Positions 52,281-63,414 of a stretch of DNA of 64,000 bases are shown piece by piece; position 1 is the first letter of the stretch, and every line of letters starts with the position of its first letter. Location of the stretch: assembly GCA_014529385.2 (NCBI GenBank), contig CM043958.1, positions 138,115,043 through 138,179,042 of the forward strand, written 5' to 3'. A model generated the notes under the pieces. It was given only the letters and a program-made list of their open reading frames with translations. It did no database searches and had not been told where the DNA came from. The DNA is from Adiantum capillus-veneris. Taxonomy: Eukaryota; Streptophyta; Polypodiopsida; Polypodiales; Pteridaceae. A program made the translations under genes and the position numbers.

Positions 52281-53828
52281 CAAAAAGCTTTGTATTATGG
52301 TTTTCTCCCATCAAGAGAGACATTTTACAATACAATTCTTTTTTGTTCCTTCAATACTAGCTAGTGCAATGAAGATGGAAGATTCAAGCACTAAGAAAAA
52401 CATTGATAAAACAAACATCAATTCCCTCACGGTCTCAGACCCAAGACCTCTCACACCCTCAAAGATGGTGAGAGCTAGCGGGGTATGAGAGTAGATTGAG
52501 AGGAAGAAGGAGTATTCTTACAAGAAAGATGTACATCTTCTCACATAATCACTCATATTAACATAGCTTAGCTTAGTAATTAGCATGGTAGAGGAGATGA
52601 GCATCTTGGCTCTTGGTTGGATTTGCATCACAAAGCCAAGAGTTCTTGGTGTAGGCCTCCCTTCTCACAAGCTTGGAGTAGGTGGTAAGCTTTCCATGAA
52701 AGCTTGAGAAGGAGAGAGAGAGTCTTCTTGCTTCACACACTGATGGTGTGAGTGTGCAAGTAAATAATGTCTTTGAAAAATCAACCCCCTCTCTCTCTTG
52801 GTCGACCCCCCTTTCTATTTGCTCATGCTCACATCCTATTGGATAAGCAACATAAGTTATAGCCTTCTGACATGTGTATGCCTTTCCCTTTTGTGAGAGA
52901 TTTAGGTAATTAATAAATTATGCAACTAAACTCTCATTGGACCCCTTTGTCTGCTGGCCAATAGGAATCAGGCAAGCCATTGGGCTGGTTGAATGCTCAT
53001 TGGACCCCTTGGGAGACTATTCAATAGTCTTCTAGAGAGCTTAATTCTTATTGTTTCTTTTATTAAGTGTTTTTAAAATTATTTAAACAGATTTACTCTA
53101 GCCTAATTCTCATCGGTCCACCTCCATGGCCATCCAATAGGATTTGAGTGCACCTTGTGGGCATCTAGCCTAGGTAGCTAACATGTGTCCCTCATTCTCT
53201 TTATGTAAAGGAGGCTTGTGTGTGTGTGTGTATGTGTGTTTCTCTCTAATCCCCTACTTGCAAGGCTCGCCCCCTCCTTTGTAGGAGTGGTAAAGACTTT
53301 GGTACACACACAAAGCATCCAATATTCCTAAGCTTTTGACCTTTGAACACAACCTTTGAATTTGGAACCTTAGCATTTTGGAAGTCTTAATGGGCTGAAC
53401 CTTAGGGTCTTTAAGGCCAATTTTTGCACATTGCTCTTTTGCAGATGGCCCCTCCTTTGGATCCCTACTGTGGCCGGTCTGCCAGCTTAACCAATATTCT
53501 AGCTTTTTCTCCCCTGGTATTAAATGATCAGTTTAACATGAGAAAATCATTTAGGAGAATTAGATATTAGTTATTATGACATCACCTCTCTCTTGCAATC
53601 ATAGTCATCCTCAACTATGGGGTAGAGAAGATAAAAGCCTATTCATTAGTCCTTTTTCTAGCGGGTACAGGGTCCCTATGTTACCCTATGACATCGTTCC
53701 AGTATGGATGACTAGTCCATTTGGCGCTTGAGAGCCTAAGCTGCCGCAAGCATGTCTACACATTAGTCCTATCAATCTTCCATATTAGAGTGACAAGCTC
53801 TACTTGGTGTTTGGGAGACGTCATCTCC
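52281..53828 (-). mobile_element. element A3: truncated 3' LTR and UTR of an A-family element
   Basis: From CCTTCAAAAAGCTTTGTATTATGG the sequence matches the A1 3' LTR from about 21,025 onward, ending TTATGACA at 53581. It is followed by the A-type polypurine tract and UTR (including the AGAGTGACAAGCTCTACT hairpin, first stem base pairs altered) to GGGAGACGTCATCTCC at 53828. There element C was inserted. The LTR lacks its first 220 bases or so. Confidence 0.85.
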
Positions 53829-54302
53829 TGTAATGTACCCAACATTTTTCAATAAAAGTATTTCATTTACTTTGTCATTATTTGAGGTTTGCATTTTACT
53901 AAGTCAAAGAGCATCTAATGGAACGATCGGACTTTAGAACTATAATTATGACCCTTATTCACTTGAAACCAATAAGGTTGATGGAATACTAAAGCCTCAA
54001 GATTGTATCTACAGATAAGAGTTAAGTCTTTTGGAAAGAGAGAGTAATTTTAGGAAAGGAGGAGTAATTTTAGAGAAGGAGTAGCAGGTCCAGTACTTTT
54101 ATGAAAGAAAGAGAGAAGGAGCTTAGTTTAGAGCTCTTTCCTTGGAAGTCAAGTTTTATATAAGAGGTTCAAAATTGTGCATCAAAATTCCGTGTCCGCA
54201 AAATAAATAAATAAATATATATATATATTTTTACAGCTCGCTGTGAACGTGCGCGAACTTATCTCTCCTTCCTCCCTCTATTCTTAGACTGCCTTGAGAG
54301 CC

Positions 54303-54310
54303 TATATAAA
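54303..54310 (+). promoter_or_regulatory. TATA box in element C 5' LTR
   Basis: TATATAAA lies in the context GAGCCTATATAAAGACCCCT. A downstream CT-rich leader (CTCTCTCTTGCC, CCTCTCTCTCTC) supports transcription starting near 54335. The 3' LTR lacks this segment. Confidence 0.75.
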
Positions 54311-54946
54311 GACCCCTCTCCCTTCACTTTGAGGACACAAACACACACTCTCAGAAGTGGAAGCTCTCTCTTGCCTTGACGTCGGAGTAACCTCTCTCTC
54401 TCAAGCTCTTACCCTCAAGCCATCTCCGTCTCCAACTTCTTTCTCTACTCATCATCCTGTTGCGCCTCAAATTCTTGAGTTCTCTTTCTTAACTTTCTCC
54501 TTTCTCTTTTGCAATACAATGGCCCAAGTGTAGTGACTCAAAGCTCGAAGGATGCTCATGTTGATCCACCTCCAAGAAAGGTGTAGAGGAAGGCATCAAC
54601 TACTCCAAATGTTGCTCAAGTGGAGGTATTGGTCGCGGAAGAAGTTGAGCTGTCCAATCTCAACCACGAGAGGTAGTCGAACGTGTTGCTAATCTGCTAA
54701 GATGAATTTATAATTCTGCATTGTTGTACATGATGAATGATAAGTCAAGCCTAAACTGTTCAAGAAACATGATTATATCACAAGAAACAAGCATATGATT
54801 TCATAGAGTAGAGAAGGAATTGTTTGATTTATAATTACTGTTTGATAAACTATCTCTGTTTGATATTAGAAGTTAGTTAATCTTGTTTGAGAAATTACAT
54901 AAAGAAAACAGTTGCTGAAATAATATCTTGTTTCCAAATGGAACTC

Positions 54947-55115
54947 ACGGTTAGCGAGGTGATTCCGCGGTTAGCAGACATTAAGCTGAGGTTATCATCT
55001 CTTTTTGTCTCTTGTGGTTAGCAAGATACCTTGCGGTTAGCAGGATGCCTTGCGGTTAGCAAGATGCTCCCTTGGTTTAGCGACTGGGAAAGTATGTGCA
55101 TTTCGTGGTTAGCGA
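54947..55115 (+). repeat. GGTTAGC word cluster in the C LTR
   Basis: About seven copies of GGTTAGC (with (T/C)GCGGTTAGCAGGATGCC as the best-conserved longer form, plus one GGTTTAGC) occur within 170 bases. A similar but diverged cluster lies at 61175-61340 in the 3' LTR. The spacing is irregular, 15-50 bases. Confidence 0.8.
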
Positions 55116-55878
55116 ATAAGTAAATCCTTTGCAAAGGCACTGTTGTTAGACCAGAGAAAGTCCGTGGGTAACGGCAAACTCTTAAGAACAATTGAAAGAT
55201 TCATTTTTAATGAGATATAGGATTGTCTTCAGTACACCATGTTTGAGAAAGAAATGTTTTTGTGATGTTTGAAGGGCTGGATGAAAGAACCTGTGTTTGG
55301 AATTAAGAAAAGAATAATGTTTGTGTATGTGGAACAATGTGGTAGTAATTAGAGAACAAGCTAAAAAGTGTGAGTGTGGGGTGGAAAGTGGGGCCTGGCT
55401 CAGGTTTCCAGTCAAGGATGGGTGGTCTCGCTTAGTCGAGAAACTCTCCATTCCCTCTTATCAAGAGAAGTGAAATTAGAGACTCATTGTGCCAAGAGTC
55501 GAGATGGCCCAAATCTACATGAAACAAGATTACTATTCAGTTTAAACTAAGTCTCATATTATATTAATGGTTTATGGATGACGGTAGTGCCTCCTAAACG
55601 TGGGGGAAAAGGCATTGTTTATGGATTCTAAATATTTCAATGGGTTTTATCTTTATGTTAGGAAACAACTTCATTAGAATCCTAGACTTATCAACCTAGC
55701 TTGTGGGGTATGACCCTTATAACCACGTAAACGATGGATATAGAGGACTTCCTCTCTTCTGTTGCTTGTATCTCTATTTTGTGGAGACAGAGTAGGGTGT
55801 CTTCAATGGAAAAGCAGACAGAAAAGGAAGGCCATCTATCAAGTGGCCCCAATATTTTTGGGGTTGGGACCTTACAAT

Positions 55879-55890
55879 TGGTATCAGAGC
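55879..55890 (+). promoter_or_regulatory. primer-binding site of element C (initiator-Met tRNA)
   Basis: TGGTATCAGAGC is an exact match to the complement of plant initiator-Met tRNA, continuing TTAGGTTACAAGG. It lies two bases after the LTR. Confidence 0.95.
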
Positions 55891-56399
55891 TTAGGTTACA
55901 AGGCTTTGGTATTTTACATCGGGATTCATTGTGTGTATGGTTTTTTATATCCATTTACCAGAAACACGGAGACATTGAGATATTTTAGTTGATGCGTACC
56001 ATAGTAATGGTTGAAACCTCTATTACATATTCTCATGGAGAGATCTTTTGTAGACCCTTATATGGATTTTTGATGAGTTATGAATAGTAATGTTTTGCTT
56101 CAAAATATTGTTGCTGACTGGTTAAGTCATTTGATTGAGTTTTTTTTCTTCAAAGAAATTGTGTGACTTGTAAATTCATGTGATTGACAAGAGTCATGAT
56201 TAGTTAAGTCATGTGACTAAGTTCTGATTGGCTGGGTAAGTCATGACTGGTTAAGTCATGTGACGGAGTTTTGATGGACTGAATAAGTCAGAATTGGTTG
56301 TCATATGGTTAAGTTTTAATAGATTGGGTAAGTCATAATTGGTAAAGTTATGTGGTTGAAACTTTAGTGGACTGAATAAGTCTAAGTCTACAAAATACC

Positions 56400-57585
56400 C
56401 TAATGCTTTGGGTTGTATGAATATTAACAATAATATATGTGTACACTCAGGAGAACCCTCAAATCACTCCTATAATGGAAAACCCTCAGAACGATTCTAT
56501 CTATACGGAGATTCACGAGAAGAAGTTATTGTTGAAACCAAATGCAATCACGTTCTTTTAAAGGAGAGGGTGCTGAAATTGAGAAGGATGCAGAAGTACG
56601 GATTGAAGCTATGCATGATTACTTCTTGGCTGCAAAGACTGCACCTGCAAATGAAGCAATGCTAGGGATGTTTTGCCTCTCTGGTTAAGCAAAAATTATG
56701 GTGGAAACAACATTTTCGTGACATTGGAGTATTGGAGAACTCCCAGAGTTGGAGATAAATTAAACAGGCATGAAGAAAATATACTTACCTCCTGCACATG
56801 AAGCATTGAAGATGAATGAGTTCTTTAGTTTGAAACAATACAATTTAACTTTGAAGAGTACTACTCAAAGTTTGTAAGGCTTAGGCGTTATGCTCCACCA
56901 ATGACCATAGAGCAGTAGGTAGCCCATCTCTGTCAAGGTTTAAGAGAACCAATCAGCTCACAATTAGAAGCCATGAAACCTACTACTGTGCAGGATGCTT
57001 TACTACGAGCTAAGCCCTTAATGAAGGAGCAAGGGATTAGAGGAGAGTTGAACAAAATCAAAGTTTTACTGGAGCGAGACGACCAATAAGGCCTTCCCAA
57101 TAGTAATGGACAATCACAAAGAGCTTATGCTGCCAATGCTCAAAATCCTTTACACTTGGATGTTTGATGCTTTGAATGTGGAGAGTTGGGACATTATTGG
57201 AATAGATGTCCACGTCTAACTAATAGAGCAGCATCGACAATTGAAGTAGATCAAAGACACCGTCCTTCTGGACTTAACAATGGACGAGGTGGTGGACAAG
57301 GTAGAGGACGAGGAAGAGCAGCCAGAGCCTTTGGAAGAGGTCAAGGTAGGAATGCACATGCACATGCAGTCATGGGAGAGTCTACCCTTGGTGAAGAAGA
57401 AGAGAGAGCAAGAATTTATACAGCTATTGACAACCTTGGAGCCCAAAGGCAATTTGCTGTTATTCAAACACCAACAACCCATCAAGGTAAACTTTTTAAT
57501 GTCCTCATCGATTGTGGTAGTACTCAATCTTTTTCTATCCCCAAAATGCTTGCGAAAGTTGAACCTGAATAAAAAATAAGCTAAA
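56400..57585 (+). pseudogene. element C gag and protease start
   Basis: The capsid part begins SFKGEGAEIEKDAEVRIEAM and continues HDYFLAAKTAPANEAML, then (after frameshifts) YAPPMTIEQ, AHLCQGLREPISSQLEAMKP. At about 57171 the zinc knuckle CFECGELGHYWNRC is a perfect CX2CX4HX4C, preceded by one stop. An Arg/Gly-rich linker (GRGGGQGRGRGRAARAFGRG) follows, then the protease loop FNVLIDCGSTQSFSIPKML with DCGS in place of DSGA. The 128-codon frame 57186-57572 covers knuckle to protease. Confidence 0.85.
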
Positions 57586-58620
57586 CCCATGACAATAGAA
57601 TTGGCTACTGGAAAAACCGTGGTATCACGATGTTCTGTGGGAACGCTTGACTTTGAACTAGGAGGACATGCTACTTCAGCTTTATTCAGAACCTTACTAG
57701 TTGGAATGTATGATGGAATTCTTGGATGGGATTTGTTTATCTAAGAATCACGCTAGCATCCTCTATGGCCTAGGTAGTATGATCTTTAGAGATAGTCAAG
57801 CAAAGCAAGTTGAAGTACAGGAAAAGAATGGGATTCCAAAGATTCAATTAATTAAAGCCAACCGTCTACTCAAAGGTATGAGGGCCGGACAACAAATATT
57901 TGTGGTCAAGATGAACAAATGGATTCAAAATCAAGCATTACAAAACCCTCTTGGCTTCATGAATATTCAGATGTCTTCCCTGAAGATCTCACCTTATAAA
58001 TGGCGCTACCAGAGGCCATTGAATTAAGGGAGCAACTTTGTCAATTTAAGAACAAGGATTTATTAAGACCGAGTAAGGTCAAATTGGGGAGCACAATACT
58101 TTTTCAAAGAATAAAAGATGGGACTTTACGACCTGCATTGATTACAGAGGACTAAACCAGGTAACAGTTAAAAAAAACTATCCTATCACACGAATCGATG
58201 AATTACTGGACAAACTACATGGTTCCTAGGTCTTCTCAAAGATATATCTAAGATCTGGTTATTATAAATCAAAATAAAGAAATCAGATATTCCCAAGACA
58301 GCTTTTAACACCCGATATGGACATTTTGAGTTTATAGTAATGTCATTTACTCTGACTAATGCTCTGGCTACATTCAATAGATTGATGCAGGATATTTTTC
58401 ACCGTTTCCTAGATGACTTTGTTCTTGTCTTCTTTGATGATATTCTAATCTACTCAAAGGATGAAAAGAGCATGAAGACCCACCTGAGAAAGGTTTGGAT
58501 AATTCTTCGAGAACACAAGCTATATGGAAAGATAAGCAAGTGTTCATTTTTCACCCCAAGGATTGAGTATTTGAGATTTATTGTTTCGCATGAATAAATC
58601 TTAGTGGACCCTGCTAAAGT
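57586..58620 (+). pseudogene. element C protease end and reverse transcriptase
   Basis: Pieces read MTIELATGKTVVSRCSVGTL and DGILGWDLFI (protease end). Next come CIDYRGLNQVTVKKNYPITR, IDELLDKLHGS, then TNALATFNRLMQDIFHRFLD and the catalytic VLVFFDDILIYSKDEKSM, then REHKLYGKISKCSFF. Stops and frameshifts separate the blocks, and the IDLRSGYHQ block is degraded to IYLRSGYYKSK. RT function is lost, but the identity is clear. Confidence 0.9.
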
Positions 58621-59200
58621 TCAAGACATTGTTAAATGGCCATAGCCATCAAATGCAAGTGAGCTTAGAGGATTCTTAGAGTCGATAGGATGGTATAGAG
58701 TCTTTATAAATGATTATGCAGTGATTGCTTCATTCTTGACCAATCTTTTGAAGAAAGGAGTGAAGATAAGCTGGGGACCACTACACCAAGAAAGATTTGA
58801 TCAACTTAAACAGTATGTGACTACAACACCGTGCCTAAAGCTACTAGATTTCAATCAGGCCTTTGAAGTCGTTACTGATGCTAGTGGAATAGTAGTTGGA
58901 GGAGTATTAGCTCAAGAAGACCGATAGCTTTCACCTCACGTAAGCTTAAGGTTCATGAAAAGAACTATCCCCACCCATGAACTCAAACTATTGGCAGTCA
59001 TATCACACCTATGTATTGTGGAGACTTATTACTTATTGGGACAGAAGTTTTGACAAGCAACCTTGAATATTGTGACAAAGATGATGGTAGAACTTTTGCA
59101 AGAATTTGACTTTGACATTATCTATCACCCCGAAAAAGAAAACACGGTTGCAGATTCACTCAGCCGAAAACCTTTTTTGAGTCTCATATCTATACCCAAC
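58621..59200 (+). pseudogene. element C RNase H
   Basis: The connection begins at VDPAKVQDIVKWP and SNASELRGFLESIGWYRVFI. It is followed by the 68-codon frame at 58721-58927 with GVKISWGPLHQERFDQLKQY and FEVVTDASGIVVGGVLAQED (first catalytic Asp in TDASG). After a stop come THELKLLAVI and FDFDIIYHPEKENTVADSLS. The order and residues match gypsy RNase H. Confidence 0.88.
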
Positions 59201-60437
59201 AATCTTCGAAAAGATTAAGGAAGTTTCTCATCTGATCCAGATTATCAAAGGCAGCTTAACCTTGTTTGATATGGGAATTCAAAGAATATACCTTCAATGT
59301 TAAACTTCTCAGATGATGGGCCTTGTCTCTATATAGATATAGGTTATGTGTACCAAAGGACCCTAACTTAATGAAGGCTATCTTATTTGAGGCCCTTGAT
59401 AGCCCTACTTGAGGACACCCAGGATATGCAAAGACTCGTCAATTCCGTACAAAAAAATTTCCATTGGACTGGGCAAAAGGCAATGTTTTACGTTATGTTC
59501 GTCAATGCTTGACATGCCAAAGGATTAAAGCTGAGAGAGTTAAAATTCCCGGTAACTTTCACCATTGGACATTCCCCAATTGAAATGGGAATGCATATAG
59601 TATGGACTTCGTCATTGGATTACCTACGGTACAAGGAGGATATAATTCACTTATGGTAGTTGTCGACCTACTCATGAAGGTTACACATCTCATACCAGTC
59701 AAAACAACCTTTACTGCCTCTGATATTGCACAACTATTATTGTTAAAGAGATTTTCACCTTGCATGGATTGCTCAAATGGATTTGTAAGTGATCGAGATG
59801 TCTAGTGGAGTATGCTTACAAAGCTTCTCATCATCAAAGCATTGGTATGACCCCATTTTGTGCCTTGTATGTCAAGAATGTGTCTCTCCACTCAGCTTTT
59901 CTGACCCTACCATCAAGGTTGAAGTGTCTAAGAAGATGCTGGAAGAAATGGAAAATGAAACAAAAGCCATACAAAAGGATATTAAGGCAGCTCAGGATCG
60001 TCAAAAGCAGTATGCGGATAGTAAGAAGATCCGAAAGAAGAAGATTCAAAGAAGGTGGACAAGGTTTTTCTTTGGATTCATCCAAAGAGAAGTACCTTAT
60101 CGCTTAGAAAGTATAAGAACTTAGTCCACATTAGTGTGGGCCTTTACAAAGTGATTAAGTGTATAGGAACCCAAGCTTACAAGTTATAGTTGCCAGCTCA
60201 CATCAAATACCACGATGTATTTCATGTAAGCTTATGAAAACCCTATATTTTCAGTGATGATCAACTCCTCAATGATGAACAAATTGTCATGCCTACTCAA
60301 AACATTTTGGAACTCCAACCTTCTAGAATTTTAGTGTCTCGAGAGAAGATCCTTCGAAATAGAGTTCTCAGAGAACACCTTTTTTTAGTGGCAAGACTAT
60401 GTGAAGAAGATGCAACATGGAAGATGAAGCCACCGTA
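59201..60437 (+). pseudogene. element C integrase with core deletion, and chromodomain-like end
   Basis: The zinc domain is fragmentary (GHPGYAKT-like block, CLTCQRIKAERVKIPG). The core starts MDFVIGLPTVQGGYNSLMVV (first Asp) and reaches FVSDRDV (second Asp) at 59805. It then jumps straight to EYAYKASHHQSIGMTPFCAL, so about 80 residues with the catalytic Glu are deleted. The C-terminal part includes YHDVFHVSL and, at about 60290-60430, an ILELQPSRILVSREKILRNR block, then EEDATWKMK, which resembles a chromodomain. Confidence 0.82.
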
Positions 60438-60474
60438 AAGAAGAACAATCCTCAATTTTTCTCGAGATGACGAC

Positions 60475-61485
60475 ATCTCGAATCAACATTTTTCAATAAA
60501 TGATTTCATTTACTTTGCAATTATTTGAGGTTTGCATTTTATTAAGTCAAAGAGCATTCTAATGGAACGATCGGATCAAAAATCAGACTTTAGAACTATT
60601 AATTATGACACCTTATTCACTTGAAACAATAAGGTTGATGGGAAACTTAAGCCTCAAGATTTTATCTAAAGATAAAAGTTGACCTCTTTTTTGGAAAGAG
60701 AGAGTAAATTTTAGGAAAGGTGCAAAGAAGGCACCAACTCAACAAAAAGGTTGCTAAAGGTAAAGAGAAAGAGCTCCACTTGCAAGAAAGGTGCAAAGGA
60801 AGGCATCAACTACTCCAATGTTGCTCAAGTGGAGGTATTGGTCGCGAAAGAAGTCGAAGCCGTCCAACCTCAACCACGAGAGGTAGTCAAACGTGTTGCT
60901 AATCCGGTAAGATGAATTTATAATTCTGCATCGTTATACATGATGAACGGTTAAGTTAAGCCTAAGAATTCCCTTAAACTGTTCAAAAAACATGATTATA
61001 TCACAAGAAAAAAGCATATGATTTCATAGAGTAGAGAAGGAATTGTTGATTTATGATTAGCGTTTGATAAACTATCTCTGTTTGATATTAGAAGTTAGTT
61101 AATCTTGTTTGAGATCACATAAAGAAAACAGTTTCTGAAAGAATATCTTGTTTCCAGGATGGAACTCGCGGTGAGCGAGATGATTCCACGATAAGCGGAG
61201 ATTAAGCTGAGGTTATCAACTCTCTTTTTGTCTCTTGCGGTTTAACAGATACCTTGCGGTTAGCAGGATGCCTTGTGGTTAGTTGAGATTTGCTCCCTTG
61301 CGGTTAGCAATAGGAAAGTATTGCGCATTTGCGATTAGCGAATAAGTAAATTCTTTGCAAAGGCTCTGTTGGTTAGACAGAGAAAGTCGTGTTGTAGCGG
61401 CAAACTCTTAAGAGAAATTGAAAGATTTCATCTTTTGTTGAAATAAAGGATTGTCAATAGTAGACCATGTTTGAGAAAGAAATGT
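60475..61485 (+). repeat. 3' LTR of element C, truncated and rearranged
   Basis: From AATCAACATTTTTCAATAAA it matches the 5' LTR start. About 510 bases of the 5' LTR (about 54058-54568, including the TATA box) are replaced by roughly 60 unrelated bases (GCAAAGAAGGCACCAACTC...). It then matches again to GACCATGTTTGAGAAAGAAA, where A4 interrupts it. Confidence 0.88.
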
Positions 61486-63055
61486 TGTAACATTTAATGG
61501 CCTAATAACTTATGTGTAGCGGAAATTAGCATGAACATAGTGGGCATTTCATTAGAATAGATTCCTAATGAGAATTACAAGAGTGCTTGGGTGGAGAGAG
61601 CAACAAAAAGCATAACACCAGTTAGATAAGATACTTTCAAAAGAGAGAGAAATAAGCTATTGACAACAGTTGAGGACCGGATTTGCATGGAGCCGGTCCC
61701 CCCTCCAAAAGGCTTTGTATTATGGTTTCTCCCATCAAGAGAGACATTGTACAATACAATTCTTTGTGTTCCTTCAAGACTAGCTAGTGCAATGAAGATG
61801 GAAGCTTCATGCACTAAGCAAAACACTTAATCAAACACAACTTGAATTATCCCCGTTCTCAGACCCAAGACCTCACACACCTTCGAAGATGGTGAGAGCT
61901 AGCAGGGTATGAGAGTAGATTGAGAGGAAGAAGGAGTATCTTACGAGAAAGATGTACATCTCCTCACATAATCACTCATATTAGCATAGCTTAGCTTAGT
62001 AATTAGCTTGGTAGAGAAGATGAGCATGCATTGAAGCTTGGCTCTTGGTTGGATTTGCATCCACATGCCAAGAGAGTGTTGATGTAGGCTTCTATCTCAC
62101 AAGCTTGGAGTAGGTGATGAGCTCTCCATTAAAGCTTGGGAGGAGATAGAGTTTTCTTTCTTCACACATGGTCAAGTGTGAGTGTGTGTGTGTCAATGCC
62201 AAGCAAAAATCAGCCCCCTCTCTCTCTTGGGCGAGCCCTTGCTAAATTGGTCTGGCTTTTGCCTCATTGGACCTCCCAAGTCAAGCCAATACAATTAAGC
62301 AGCATAAGTGATAGCCTTCTGACATGTGTCCCCCTTTCCCCTTTTGTGAGAGCTTTAGGTAATTAAATAATTAAACTAAACTCTCATTGGACCCCTTTGC
62401 CTCCTGGCCAATAGGAATCAGGCAAGCCATTGGGCTCCTGAATGCTCATTGGACCCCTTGGGAGACTGCCCAATAGTCTTCTAGGAGACTTAATTCTCAT
62501 TGGTTTCTTTTATTAAATGTTTTTAAATTAATTAAACTAGATTTACTCTAGCTTAATTCTCATTGGTCCACTTCAAGGGTCTTCCAATAGGAATTGGGCA
62601 CACCTTGTGGGCATCTGGCCTAGGGAGCTGACATGTGTCCCTCATTCCCTTTGTGTAAAGGGAGCCTGTGTGTGTTGTGTGTGTGGCTTTCTCTCTCATC
62701 CCCTACTTTAGGCTCGCCCCTCCCATGTAGGGATGCAAAGACTTTTGGGCACACACAAAGCATCCAATTTTCCCTAGGGTTGACCTTTGGACACAACCTT
62801 TGAATTTTGGAACCTTAGCATTTTGGAAGTCTTAATGGGCTGAACCTTAGGGTCTTTTTAGCCCATTGTTTCACATGGCTCTTTTGCAGATGGCCCCCCC
62901 TTTGGATCCCTATTTTCCCTCCTTTGGATCCCTACTTTGGCCGGTCTGCTAGCTTAACCAATATTCTAGCTTTTTCTCCCTCTGGCACTTCCCCACATTA
63001 AATGATCAGTTTAATATGAGAAAATCATTTAGGAGAATTAGATTATTATTATGAC
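61486..63055 (-). repeat. 3' LTR of element A4 (1.57 kb)
   Basis: In + orientation it starts TGTAACATTTAATGGCC and ends ATTATTATGACA, with intact TG/CA ends on both sides. It carries the family landmarks (GGAGCCGGTCCCCCCTCC, CTCATTGGACCCC, GCTAGCAGGGTATGAGAG). Confidence 0.92.
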
Positions 63056-63414
63056 ATTACCTCTCTCTTGAAATCATAGTCGTCCTCGACTATGGTGTAG
63101 AGAAGATAAAGCATATTCATGAGTCCTTTTCTTAGCGGGTAGAGGATCCCTATGTTACCCTACGACATCATTCCATAATGGATGACTAGTCCATTTGGCG
63201 CTTGAGAGCCTGAGGCTGCCGCAAGCATGTCTGCACATTAGTCCTATCAGTCTTCCATAGTAGAGTGACAAGCTCTACTTGGTGTTTGGGAGACGTCGTC
63301 TCCGCAAACTTGATCTAAGCATGCATACTACTTCATTTTTGTGCACAAATAAAGAAAAAAAGAGTCTTATAAGACAAAAACTTTTTGTTCATTTTTAACA
63401 TTTTGTACATTTGC
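63056..63414 (-). other. A4 3' untranslated region with hairpin
   Basis: The polypurine tract (minus strand AAGAGAGAGGTAA) abuts the LTR. The AGTAGAG-TGACAAG-CTCTACT hairpin at about 63259-63279 is identical to that of A1. No coding sequence is present. Confidence 0.75.

Larger units (their letters stand above)
53829..55876 (+). repeat. 5' LTR of element C (2.05 kb)
   Basis: The segment starts TGTAATGTACCC and ends GGGACCTTACA, two bases before the primer-binding site. It contains a TATA box at 54303, a pyrimidine-rich leader region (54360-54510), and a cluster of GGTTAGC words at about 54950-55115. The 3' third also occurs alone at 17685-18340. Confidence 0.9.
53829..61485 (+). mobile_element. 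element C: Ty3/gypsy chromovirus inserted into A3 and later cut by A4
   Basis: The order on the + strand is 5' LTR (53829-55876), exact initiator-Met primer site, gag with perfect zinc knuckle, protease, RT, RNase H, truncated integrase, chromodomain-like end, and a partial 3' LTR. It interrupts the A3 UTR. Its 3' LTR stops at 61485 where A4 starts. Coding parts are broken throughout, although long motif blocks remain. Confidence 0.9.

Noticed and set aside
54947-55115. Interstitial telomere repeat
   Set aside because: GGTTAGC words are irregularly spaced and do not match the common plant repeat TTTAGGG in tandem.
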